From positions 1 through 16,218 of the forward strand of contig CAMBHM010000007.1 in NCBI GenBank assembly GCA_945867185.1: a stretch of DNA of 16,218 nucleotides. Direction: 5' to 3'. This document shows, piece by piece, positions 7,590 through 14,445 of the stretch. This DNA is from Legionella genomosp. 1. Its GTDB lineage: Bacteria; Pseudomonadota; Gammaproteobacteria; Legionellales; Legionellaceae. The translations under genes and the position numbers were made by a program. Each line of letters begins with the position of its first letter. The stretch's first letter is position 1. A model generated the notes under the pieces. The model had not been told where the DNA came from, made no database searches, and saw only the letters and a list, made by a program, of their open reading frames with translations.

Positions 7590-8186
7590 ATGGATACGCC
7601 CCCTGTGGTTCCGGAAACGATAGATGAAGCCAGACGGCGGTTTTTATTGGGTACGACCTGTGTATTAGGGGGTATCGGTGCCTTGTGTGCTTTGACGCCT
7701 TTGATCGCCTCGTGGATGCCAAGTGCACAGGCGTTGGCAGAAGGGGCTCCTGTGCAGGTTGATTTGAGTTTACTGGAACCCGGTCAACAGGTCACTGTGG
7801 CGTGGCGTGGTAAGCCAGTTTGGATCATCAGGCGTACAGCAAATATGTTAAAACATCTTCAGGAAGACGTGGCTCAGTTGCGAGATCCTGATTCTTTAGT
7901 GGCGCAGCAACCGGTGTATGCACAAAACAAATATCGATCTATCAAACCAGAGTATTTGGTTTTGGTTGGTATTTGCACCCATCTTGGCTGCTCTCCCAAA
8001 TATAAACCTTATGAAAAGGAGCTGGGTCCTGATTGGCCAGGTGGATTTTATTGCCCATGCCATGGATCAACGTTCGATTTAGCTGGCCGTGTTTTTAAGA
8101 GTGTACCAGCGCCTATTAATTTAGAAGTGCCGCCCTATCGGTTTCTCAGCGATCACGTGATTGTGATTGGCGAAGCGCCGCGCTAG
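7590..8186 (+). CDS. petA: Cytochrome bc1 complex, Rieske iron-sulfur subunit
   Basis: The 198-aa Rieske protein takes one electron from quinol at the outer site of the complex and passes it to cytochrome c1. Residues 16-45 are a twin-arginine signal anchor (RRRFLLGTT followed by a hydrophobic helix), as expected for a subunit exported folded with its cluster. The [2Fe-2S] boxes are CTHLGC (129-134) and CPCHGS (155-160). By family rule C129, H131, C155 and H158 bind the cluster, and C134-C157 form a disulfide. Length is normal. In related genomes petB and petC follow directly, but here a minus-strand gene ends 4 bases after the petA stop, so petA is probably a single-gene transcript from its own promoter. 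Confidence 0.97.
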   Translation: MDTPPVVPETIDEARRRFLLGTTCVLGGIGALCALTPLIASWMPSAQALAEGAPVQVDLSLLEPGQQVTVAWRGKPVWIIRRTANMLKHLQEDVAQLRDPDSLVAQQPVYAQNKYRSIKPEYLVLVGICTHLGCSPKYKPYEKELGPDWPGGFYCPCHGSTFDLAGRVFKSVPAPINLEVPPYRFLSDHVIVIGEAPR

Positions 8187-8190
8187 TAGA

Positions 8191-9621
8191 TCATGTTGTA
8201 ATAACGATCCAATGTACAGCTCGTTTGTGTACTTGATTGGATCCTACTGGTTCTTCTATAATAACTGTCTTGATTTTCTTCGGATCGAGATGATAGGCGT
8301 TGATCCATATGGTTATTTCTGGGCCATCCCACATGAGGAGTGTCGGGCTTTGGGGAAGTGGTGGTGCTTCTTCCCTGTCTTGTAACCATAAAGAACCGTG
8401 GGGAATATGTAATCTTAGCATAAGGGTTCCAATCAACCAACTGGAATTAGATACGACGGCATGAATGGGCTTTTTATCTTGCTCTGCAAGGGCGCAGAGT
8501 TTCTCTTGGAGTTCGAAGTGATAGGCCAGAGGAAATTGACTCCAAAGAATAAGGGAAGTAGCTTGTATGGTAAGGCAAATCGACAGATATCCAACCGTTT
8601 TTCTGATCGAATAGGATCTCTTGTCGATCAAGCTAAACCAGAGTAGTGGGGATAGAAATAACAGTGGCGTTGGCCAGTGAGCAAAGAAAGTTCGCATGTG
8701 TGCGATGTTAATGAGAATCACTAGTGTTGGAATCAGGAGAAAATGATAGCGCCATAACAATTTGTTTTCCAAGGTGTTTGGTGTGATTTTTTGTTGGAGT
8801 GAGAAAAAGAAACATAGTAATGCGGGTGGAAGTAGAAAAATGAGTGCGATACCCAAAAAATCAATGACAGCATCTCGTTCATTGCTACCAAAAGCGAATA
8901 ATTTGAAGGTCGTTGAGAGCCCAATGTTAGGATGGTGTATCAGCCAGATCCAGTAAGGGATTGATATTAAGATCGCGAAAAATGGGGTGAGTAATGCAAT
9001 CGGATGGAAGAAGCGATCTCGGTATGCTTTGATAGAGAAAGTAGCCATTATCAGAACGAGAAGGAAAATCAGGTAATTGAATTTAGATAGGCAACCCAGC
9101 CCAATGAGGATGCCAAGAGATGAAAACCAAGCCCAAGGTTTAAGAAGGCTTGGTTTTATTATCCAATACCAGGTGATACAAGCCATTAGTAAGGCTAAAA
9201 TAACGTGTGTTCGATGCAGCAGTAGATCAATACTGATTAAGGGGAGCAAGGCCCAAGAAAGGGTGGCGCACCAGACCATCTTGGTATCTTGAACAGAAAT
9301 CTGACAGATTCGATAGTAAAAATACCAGCAAAAAAATAGCAAACTATGTTTTAACAATATAAGACCAAAGAGGCTCATGCCGAATAATTGAAAAACAAGA
9401 TATTGTAGCCAGGTATAAAGGGGTGGTTGTCCTGGATAGCCTAATAAAAAGTGTTGAGCCAATTGAATTTGTTCGGCCTCATCCGCATCTACTATGGGCG
9501 CTTGATGATATAAAAACAATCGAATAGCACTCAAAAGACCAACATAAAGCAAATAGCTCATCGTGGGTAGGATCAATGATTGTAATGGGGTATAGCGCTT
9601 TTTTATGCTGGGGTTCAACAT
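8191..9621 (-). CDS. Polytopic membrane glycosyltransferase, ArnT/PMT (GT39/GT83) type
   Basis: A 476-aa protein with about ten hydrophobic helices spread over residues 15-385 and a soluble C-terminal domain of about 90 residues. After the first membrane helix (about 16-38) comes VDADEAEQ (D47, E48), then GYPGQPPLYTWL (61-72). This acidic pair plus PPLY is the signature of PMT_2-family enzymes, which move a sugar from a lipid-phosphate donor to lipid A, protein or glycan outside the membrane. I cannot tell the sugar or acceptor. The ATG is preceded by AGGAAGAGG (9632-9640 on the complement). It is the only minus-strand gene here and lies between petA and petB, which are normally adjacent. Its 3' end is 4 bases from the petA stop and its 5' end 63 bases from petB. 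It looks more AT-rich than its neighbours, consistent with insertion. Confidence 0.8.
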   Translation of the reverse strand: MLNPSIKKRYTPLQSLILPTMSYLLYVGLLSAIRLFLYHQAPIVDADEAEQIQLAQHFLLGYPGQPPLYTWLQYLVFQLFGMSLFGLILLKHSLLFFCWYFYYRICQISVQDTKMVWCATLSWALLPLISIDLLLHRTHVILALLMACITWYWIIKPSLLKPWAWFSSLGILIGLGCLSKFNYLIFLLVLIMATFSIKAYRDRFFHPIALLTPFFAILISIPYWIWLIHHPNIGLSTTFKLFAFGSNERDAVIDFLGIALIFLLPPALLCFFFSLQQKITPNTLENKLLWRYHFLLIPTLVILINIAHMRTFFAHWPTPLLFLSPLLWFSLIDKRSYSIRKTVGYLSICLTIQATSLILWSQFPLAYHFELQEKLCALAEQDKKPIHAVVSNSSWLIGTLMLRLHIPHGSLWLQDREEAPPLPQSPTLLMWDGPEITIWINAYHLDPKKIKTVIIEEPVGSNQVHKRAVHWIVITT

Positions 9622-9624
9622 ACG

Positions 9625-9643
9625 AACAGGGCCTCTTCCTGTT
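9625..9643. promoter_or_regulatory. Hairpin over the glycosyltransferase ribosome binding site
   Basis: AACAGG (9625-9630) and CCTGTT (9638-9643) pair around a 7-base loop. On the minus strand the AGGAAGAGG ribosome binding site falls in the stem and loop, so folding could limit translation of the glycosyltransferase. On the plus strand it is followed by TTAG, a poor terminator. The stem is short and may be chance. Confidence 0.25.
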
Positions 9644-9684
9644 TTAGTCAGATGATAGTATGGTATCAGTAAAAAGGATGACTC

Positions 9685-10893
9685 GTGAATGGATTAGTGC
9701 GCTGGGTGGATGATAGATTTCCTTTGATAAGCACATGGACACAGCATGTGAGTGGCTATTATGCTCCGAAAAACTTAAATATCTATTATTTCTTTGGTTC
9801 TCTCTCTTTACTGGTTCTTTTAAATCAGATCATCACAGGTCTGTGGTTGACCATGTTCTATACACCAACCGCGACAGAGGCCTTTGGATCGGTAGAATCC
9901 CTCATGCGGGATGTCCCGTATGGGTGGTTGTTACGGTATATGCATTCAACGGGTGCCTCGGCTTTCTTTATTGTGATCTATCTACATATATTTCGTGGTT
10001 TATTGTATGGGTCGTACCAACAACCGCGAGAGTTGGTTTGGTTATTGGGGATGGTCTTGTTTGTTTTGCTACTGGCCGAAGCTTTTTTTGGTTATTTGTT
10101 GCCTTGGGGGCAATTGTCTTATTGGGGCGCACAAGTTATCACTTCCTTGTTTGGGGCGATTCCTTATGTTGGCGACACGTTGGTGGTGTGGATTCGTGGT
10201 GGTTTTCATGTGGGTACACCGACGTTACAACGATTTTTTGCACTGCATGTGATTGGCGTGCCTTTGATGGTGTTGCTGTTTGTATGGTTACACTTGGTGG
10301 CCTTGCACCGGGTTGGTTCAAACAATCCAGAAGGCATTGATATCAAAAAATACTGTGATAAACAAGGCAGGCCCCTCGATGGGATCCCGTTTCATCCTTA
10401 CTATACGGTTAAAGATTTGATGGGTGCCGTCATTTTTTTAATAGGATTTTTTGCTGTGGTATTCTTTGTACCTGAGGGGTGGGGATATTTTCTTGAGTCA
10501 GCGAATTTTACAGCAGCCAACCCCCTTACTACACCAGAACACATTACCCCGGTGTGGTACATGACTCCATTTTATACCATGTTACGTGCTGTCCCTGATA
10601 AATTATTGGGCGTGATAGTCATGGGGAGTGCGGTGGGGATCTTGGTGTGTTTACCTTGGCTTGATAGAAGTCCTGTACGGTCTATGCGCTATAAAGGTCG
10701 TCTCTCAAAGGGGGCGCTCTTTATTGTTGTGTGTAGTTTTTTTATTTTAGGTTTTCTCGGATCACGCAATGTCACACCAATAACCCAGGGTATCGCTCGA
10801 GTGTGTACCGCCTTGTATTTTGCATATTTTATACTCATGCCGCTCTATACTCGGCTGGAGCATACAAAGACTGTACCTGAGAGGATCACATGA
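9685..10893 (+). CDS. petB: Cytochrome bc1 complex, cytochrome b subunit
   Basis: A 402-aa integral membrane subunit carrying hemes bL and bH and both quinone sites. Histidine pairs H87/H101 and H188/H203 are placed as heme ligands in the second and fourth membrane helices (RYMHSTGA, IYLHIFRG, LHVIGVP, WLHLVALHRVGSNNPEG). The Qo-site PEWY motif appears as PVWY (289-292), the form I recall for beta- and gammaproteobacteria. About eight membrane helices are visible. The start is GTG with AAAAAGGA (9671-9678) 6 bases upstream. The 63-base gap to the divergent gene must hold or transmit its promoter. I see only weak candidates, such as TGATAGTAT (9653-9661) as an extended -10. petC overlaps by ATGA. 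Confidence 0.97.
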   Translation: MNGLVRWVDDRFPLISTWTQHVSGYYAPKNLNIYYFFGSLSLLVLLNQIITGLWLTMFYTPTATEAFGSVESLMRDVPYGWLLRYMHSTGASAFFIVIYLHIFRGLLYGSYQQPRELVWLLGMVLFVLLLAEAFFGYLLPWGQLSYWGAQVITSLFGAIPYVGDTLVVWIRGGFHVGTPTLQRFFALHVIGVPLMVLLFVWLHLVALHRVGSNNPEGIDIKKYCDKQGRPLDGIPFHPYYTVKDLMGAVIFLIGFFAVVFFVPEGWGYFLESANFTAANPLTTPEHITPVWYMTPFYTMLRAVPDKLLGVIVMGSAVGILVCLPWLDRSPVRSMRYKGRLSKGALFIVVCSFFILGFLGSRNVTPITQGIARVCTALYFAYFILMPLYTRLEHTKTVPERIT

Positions 10894-11621
10894 TCCCTCG
10901 TTGGATGGGAGGTTGGTTATTTTTTTTGGCAGGCTCAGTGTCAGCTGGCGAGACCCTGCTGCCCGTGACGATAGCGGTGAGCGATACACATCGGTTACAG
11001 CGTGGGGCTCGTGTGTTTATGAATTATTGTTCGGGCTGTCATAGTTTGCAATATCTTCGGTATAATCGCATGGCTGAGGATCTCGGACTGCGGACTTTCA
11101 CAGGAGAGGTGGATACTGATCTCTTGACGAATAATCTCATTTTTACTTCATCAAAACCCTATGATCCGATACAAAATAGCATGCCAGAAGCTGATGCGCG
11201 CCAATGGTTTGGTCGTTTGCCGCCTGATCTATCGTTGTCTGCACGAGAACATGGGCCCGATTGGATCTATACGTATTTGAAGAGTTTTTATACGGATCAT
11301 AAGCGGCCATTTGGTTCTAATAACCTGCTGATTCCGGATGTTGCGATGCCGAATGTATTGGCTCCTTTGATAGGTCATGTCGAACTTGAAAAGGGCTCCT
11401 CGACACGACTGATACTGATTGAGCCTGGGGAAATGACACCTCAAGAGTTGGATAGCATGATTCAAGATTTGGTGACGTTTCTTGTGTATGCAGCAGAGCC
11501 TAGTCAGTTGACTCGAGTTCGGATAGGGATTGTTGTTTTGTGTTTTTTGAGCCTATTTTTTATAGTGGTCTGGCGGTTAAAGCGTTGGTATTGGCGGGCG
11601 CTTTTTCGGGTAGAGAAATAA
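10890..11621 (+). CDS. petC: Cytochrome bc1 complex, cytochrome c1 subunit
   Basis: This 243-aa protein receives the electron from the Rieske subunit and passes it to a soluble or membrane cytochrome c. An N-terminal signal peptide (WMGGWLFFLAGSVSA, cleavage probably after residue 19 or so) exports it. The heme c motif CSGCH is at 47-51, followed by SLQYLRYNRM. The sixth ligand is probably M153 in DVAMPNVLAPL. A C-terminal helix (about 209-230) ends with a basic stop-transfer segment, KRWYWRALFRVEK. The domain order and length are as in other proteobacterial c1 proteins. The ATG overlaps the petB stop, so the two are coupled. GAGGA at 10881-10885 is the ribosome binding site. sspA follows after 81 bases. 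Confidence 0.96.
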   Translation: MIPRWMGGWLFFLAGSVSAGETLLPVTIAVSDTHRLQRGARVFMNYCSGCHSLQYLRYNRMAEDLGLRTFTGEVDTDLLTNNLIFTSSKPYDPIQNSMPEADARQWFGRLPPDLSLSAREHGPDWIYTYLKSFYTDHKRPFGSNNLLIPDVAMPNVLAPLIGHVELEKGSSTRLILIEPGEMTPQELDSMIQDLVTFLVYAAEPSQLTRVRIGIVVLCFLSLFFIVVWRLKRWYWRALFRVEK

Positions 11622-11666
11622 TTTTGAAGGGTGTGCTCTGAAGATCCCCCACGAGGGTAGAAAGTA

Positions 11667-11675
11667 TGGTAAAAT
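11667..11675 (+). promoter_or_regulatory. sspA: Extended -10 promoter of sspA-sspB
   Basis: TGG followed by TAAAAT (11670-11675; 5 of 6 matches to the -10 consensus) forms a TGN extended -10. No -35 box is seen at the right distance, which extended -10 promoters can do without. It lies 28 bases before the sspA ATG and would leave a short leader containing AGGAGG (11689-11694). Confidence 0.55.
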
Positions 11676-11702
11676 ACTGACCTTTATGAGGAGGAGTTAT
11701 TG

Positions 11703-12317
11703 ATGGCAATTATTGCGAAGCGGACGATCATGTCGTTGTATTCAGATAACGATGACATATACAGTCATCAAGTAAGAATAGTACTGGCTGAAAAAGGTGT
11801 GAACGTTGACATCATGGTAGCGAATCCGAATGAGCTCCCAAGCTCGTTGTTGGCAGTCAATCCATATGGAACGCTTCCTACTCTGATTGACCGAGAGTTG
11901 GTGTTGTATGAAGCGCGCATTATCATGGAATATTTGGATGAGCGTTTTCCACATCCTCCTTTGTTACCGGTATACCCCGTAGCGCGTGCAGAAACTCGAA
12001 AAATGATGCATCGAATCGAACAGGATTGGTATTCCTTATTCAGAGGGATTCAATTGAATGAAGACGGTGCTGCGGCGTTATTATTAGAAAGTTTAACAAG
12101 CCTTGAGCCCGTATTTGCTGATAAATCATATTTTTTAAGTGATGAGTTTTCGTTATTGGATTGTGCGCTGGCACCGCTTTTGTGGCGGTTGCCTAAGTTG
12201 GGCATTTCTATTTCTGAAGACTATTTGGGATTACAAGCGTATATGCAGCGTGTATTCAAGCGAGACGCTTTTCAGACGAGTCTAACGGATGCGGAGAGGC
12301 AGCTGAGGGCCGCATGA
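11703..12317 (+). CDS. sspA: Stringent starvation protein A
   Basis: A 204-aa protein of glutathione-transferase fold that binds RNA polymerase holoenzyme and reshapes transcription in starvation, acid stress and virulence of several gammaproteobacteria. Family blocks are MSLYSDNDDIYSHQVRIVLA, NPYGTLPTLIDRELVLYEAR and IIMEYLDERFPHPPLLPVYPVARA. The Pro-His-Pro at 83-85 matches the conserved surface that contacts sigma-70. The residues normally binding glutathione are not expected to be active in this family. I chose ATG 11703 because AGGAGG (11689-11694) is 8 bases upstream; TTG 11700 would add one residue. The stop overlaps the sspB start. Location after petC is the conserved arrangement in this class. 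Confidence 0.96.
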   Translation: MAIIAKRTIMSLYSDNDDIYSHQVRIVLAEKGVNVDIMVANPNELPSSLLAVNPYGTLPTLIDRELVLYEARIIMEYLDERFPHPPLLPVYPVARAETRKMMHRIEQDWYSLFRGIQLNEDGAAALLLESLTSLEPVFADKSYFLSDEFSLLDCALAPLLWRLPKLGISISEDYLGLQAYMQRVFKRDAFQTSLTDAERQLRAA

Positions 12318-12709
12318 TGATGACTTCGAGCAGAGCTTACTTGATTCGTGCGATGTATGATTGGATCGTGGACAATGAATTGACACCTTACTTATTGGTC
12401 AATGCATTGTTTCCAGCGATTGAAGTTCCTCAAGAGCTAGTCACCGATGGGCGAATTGTTTTAAATATTTCTCCTAAAGCCTGTCGTGGTTTGCATCTTG
12501 AAAATGATCGAATTGTTTTTACGGCACGATTTTCAGGACTAGCTACTCAAATTTTTGTCAGCCCTCAAGCTGTGATGGCTATTTATGCGAAAGAAAATGG
12601 TCGAGGCATGGAGTTTGGTGAGGATCCAGATGAGGAACCTCCTGCCCCAAAGAGCGCGACTCCATTCTCCAAAAGTACAAAAAAACCGGCGTTGACCTTG
12701 GTAAAATAA
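12314..12709 (+). CDS. sspB: ClpXP adaptor protein SspB
   Basis: A 131-aa adaptor that tethers ssrA-tagged, ribosome-rescued peptides to the ClpXP protease. Residues 1-100 form the substrate-binding domain: YLIRAMYDWIVDNELTPYL, GRIVLNISPKA, and VMAIYAKENGRGMEF. An acidic and Pro-rich flexible linker (EDPDEEPPAPKSATPFSK) follows. The protein ends in KPALTLVK, the XB peptide that docks on the ClpX N-domain (E. coli ends RPALRVVK). It is shorter than the E. coli protein (165 aa) only in the linker. Three ATG codons stand in a row (12314, 12317, 12320) with GAGGG at 12305-12309; the first overlaps the sspA stop, and the second or third is equally possible. Confidence 0.96.
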   Translation: MMMTSSRAYLIRAMYDWIVDNELTPYLLVNALFPAIEVPQELVTDGRIVLNISPKACRGLHLENDRIVFTARFSGLATQIFVSPQAVMAIYAKENGRGMEFGEDPDEEPPAPKSATPFSKSTKKPALTLVK

Positions 12710-12718
12710 GGAGCGACT

Positions 12719-13207
12719 TTGAGTCATCGACACTTGAATGGCGAATCGTTCATGCCCGTTTATTTACCTACCGATCAGGATACGGAGAGGTTCGCAAGAC
12801 GTCTTGCAACTTGTATCCAAGCGCCGTTGGTGCTAACGTTCAGCGGCGATATTGGCGCTGGGAAAACCACCTTGGTTCGCGCATTATTCCGTGCACTCGG
12901 TGTGGACGTGCCGATTAAGAGCCCGACCTTTTCGCTAGTTGAAAGTTATCAGGGGTTGCGTGGCCCACTACATCATTTTGATTTATATCGGATTCAAGAA
13001 GAAACAGAGCTAGATCACTTGGGTTTTCGTGATTATTTTGAGGACAATGCCATTTGCTGCATTGAATGGCCGGAACGGGTACAACGCTATCAACGTTTCT
13101 CAGATCTTGGATGGACATTGTCTGTTTGCGGATCGGGGCGTGATCTGGAGGGTTCGGCTTGGAGTGCATCAGGGCTGGGTGTATTGTCGTTACTTGCTGG
13201 AGAATGA
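12719..13207 (+). CDS. tsaE: tRNA threonylcarbamoyladenosine biosynthesis ATPase TsaE
   Basis: A 162-aa P-loop ATPase that works with TsaB and TsaD to make the t6A37 modification on tRNAs reading ANN codons. Walker A is GDIGAGKT (43-50). It is followed by KSPTFSLVESY, HHFDLYRIQEETELDHLGFRDYF and the ICCIEWPER block, all hallmarks of the family. The TTG start is chosen because AGGAG (12709-12713) lies 5 bases upstream. ATG 12752 would give 151 aa and matches the E. coli N-terminus better, but has no clear ribosome binding site. It starts 9 bases after sspB and overlaps amiB, joining the sspAB and mutL clusters. In E. coli nnrD usually precedes tsaE; it is not here. Confidence 0.95.
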   Translation: MSHRHLNGESFMPVYLPTDQDTERFARRLATCIQAPLVLTFSGDIGAGKTTLVRALFRALGVDVPIKSPTFSLVESYQGLRGPLHHFDLYRIQEETELDHLGFRDYFEDNAICCIEWPERVQRYQRFSDLGWTLSVCGSGRDLEGSAWSASGLGVLSLLAGE

Positions 13208-14445
13208 GAGGCATGTGGCTCTTTTGGTTAGTGTTGGGATTGTCTTTTGGCGCTCAGGCTGCTGTTTTGGAAGCTTTGGTGGTAAAAGATACGCCTACTG
13301 TCACCTCTATATTCTGTACCGTCGCAGGCCCTTTGGTGCAAAAAGCCTTTCTCTTGAAGAGCCCGCTTCGATTGGTGGTTGATTTTGAACAGACAACGAC
13401 GAGAGTGAATTTGAATACGCTCGCACGAGGCGTTATTTTGCGTGCGCGTAGCGGGCATCCAACGCCACAAACGCTACGAATTGTGTTTGAATTATCTCGC
13501 CCTGTGCGGTTACAGAAGATGCCTTGGCAACCGCCTAATGCACACAGACAAGGTGTTCGTTTTGAGTTACTGGGTGCGCATATGATGCAAACAACGCATG
13601 CGCATCCAAGCTCACAGGTTAAGCACGACCATTTAGAAGCTCCTTTGACACACGGGCACACCCCGGTTCGGGTTCGACATGCACCCAGATCGTCACAAAG
13701 AGATGTCATCATTGTGCTCGATCCAGGTCATGGGGGTAAAGATCCAGGCGCGATGGGTCCTCAACATATTGCCGAAAAAAACGTGGTGTTGGCCATTGCC
13801 TTGCGATTAAAACGTTTGATTGATCAACAACCTGGCATGCATGCGGTCCTAACACGCAAGGGAGACTATTATGTCGGGTTACGCGAGCGTTTGGATATTG
13901 CAAGACGTGACAATGCGGATATTTTTATGTCTATTCACGCCGATGCGTTTAATAATCCAAGTTCTCATGGGGCTTCTGTTTTTGCGCTGTCACAACGAGG
14001 CGCAACCAGTGAGGCCGCTCGATGGTTGGCTGAGAAAGAAAACTATTCAGAGCTTGGGGGCGTCAACTTATCTGGATTGGATGATAGCAGCGGACTCATT
14101 CGTACAGTATTGTTGGACTTGTCTCAAACGGCCACCATCACAGCCAGTGTACACATGGGATCGCATGTTTTGCATCAAATGGATCACATCACAAATTTAC
14201 ACAATCAGTCGGTAGAGCAAGCGCGTTTTGTGGTGTTGAAATCACCAGATATCCCTTCTGTATTGGTAGAAACAGGGTTTATCTCAAATCCCCGTGAGGC
14301 CAAGAATTTATCGAGCCCTGCGTATCAGGCACAGCTTTCTTTGGCAATTTTGCAAGGGCTTAAACGATATTTTTGGGATTATCCACCGCATGGCACGCGT
14401 CTTGAGGCGATAGCAGGCGCAGGACCTCGTATAGGTCGATCGTGA
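13204..14445 (+). CDS. amiB: N-acetylmuramoyl-L-alanine amidase AmiB/AmiC type
   Basis: A 413-aa periplasmic zinc amidase that cuts the peptide stem from MurNAc to separate daughter cells. A signal peptide (MWLFWLVLGLSFGAQA) is followed by an AMIN domain (about 20-125), a low-complexity His/Thr linker (about 125-168) and an Amidase_3 domain (about 170-400). Zinc and catalytic residues are H176 (DPGHGG), E191 (AEKNVV), H245 (SIHADA) and E356 (VETGFIS). The segment around ARWLAEKENYSELGG to LDLSQTATITASVHMG matches the regulatory helix that, in E. coli, is relieved by EnvC/NlpD-type activators. No C-terminal LysM repeat is present, unlike some AmiB proteins; the symbol rests on gene order tsaE-amiB-mutL. 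Start ATG 13204 overlaps the tsaE stop; ATG 13213 is an alternative. Confidence 0.94.
   Translation: MRGMWLFWLVLGLSFGAQAAVLEALVVKDTPTVTSIFCTVAGPLVQKAFLLKSPLRLVVDFEQTTTRVNLNTLARGVILRARSGHPTPQTLRIVFELSRPVRLQKMPWQPPNAHRQGVRFELLGAHMMQTTHAHPSSQVKHDHLEAPLTHGHTPVRVRHAPRSSQRDVIIVLDPGHGGKDPGAMGPQHIAEKNVVLAIALRLKRLIDQQPGMHAVLTRKGDYYVGLRERLDIARRDNADIFMSIHADAFNNPSSHGASVFALSQRGATSEAARWLAEKENYSELGGVNLSGLDDSSGLIRTVLLDLSQTATITASVHMGSHVLHQMDHITNLHNQSVEQARFVVLKSPDIPSVLVETGFISNPREAKNLSSPAYQAQLSLAILQGLKRYFWDYPPHGTRLEAIAGAGPRIGRS

Noticed and set aside
8187..8190. Possible shared bidirectional terminator between petA and the convergent gene
   Set aside because: The 4-base gap and flanks contain no convincing inverted repeat, only scattered AT-rich sequence.
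9735..10340. A 201-codon open frame on the plus strand inside petB
   Set aside because: It lies wholly within the cytochrome b gene in another frame and gives a Trp/Cys-rich product with no family features, while the petB frame has all heme histidines and PVWY.
12699..12707. TGGTAAAAT resembling the sspA extended -10, just before tsaE
   Set aside because: It is made by the codons of the conserved SspB C-terminus (LVK stop). A transcript from it would start at or past the tsaE ribosome binding site, so it is probably coincidental.
13254..13712. A 152-codon antisense frame within amiB
   Set aside because: Cys- and Thr-rich product opposite the AMIN and linker region; the amiB frame has signal peptide, AMIN and amidase motifs.
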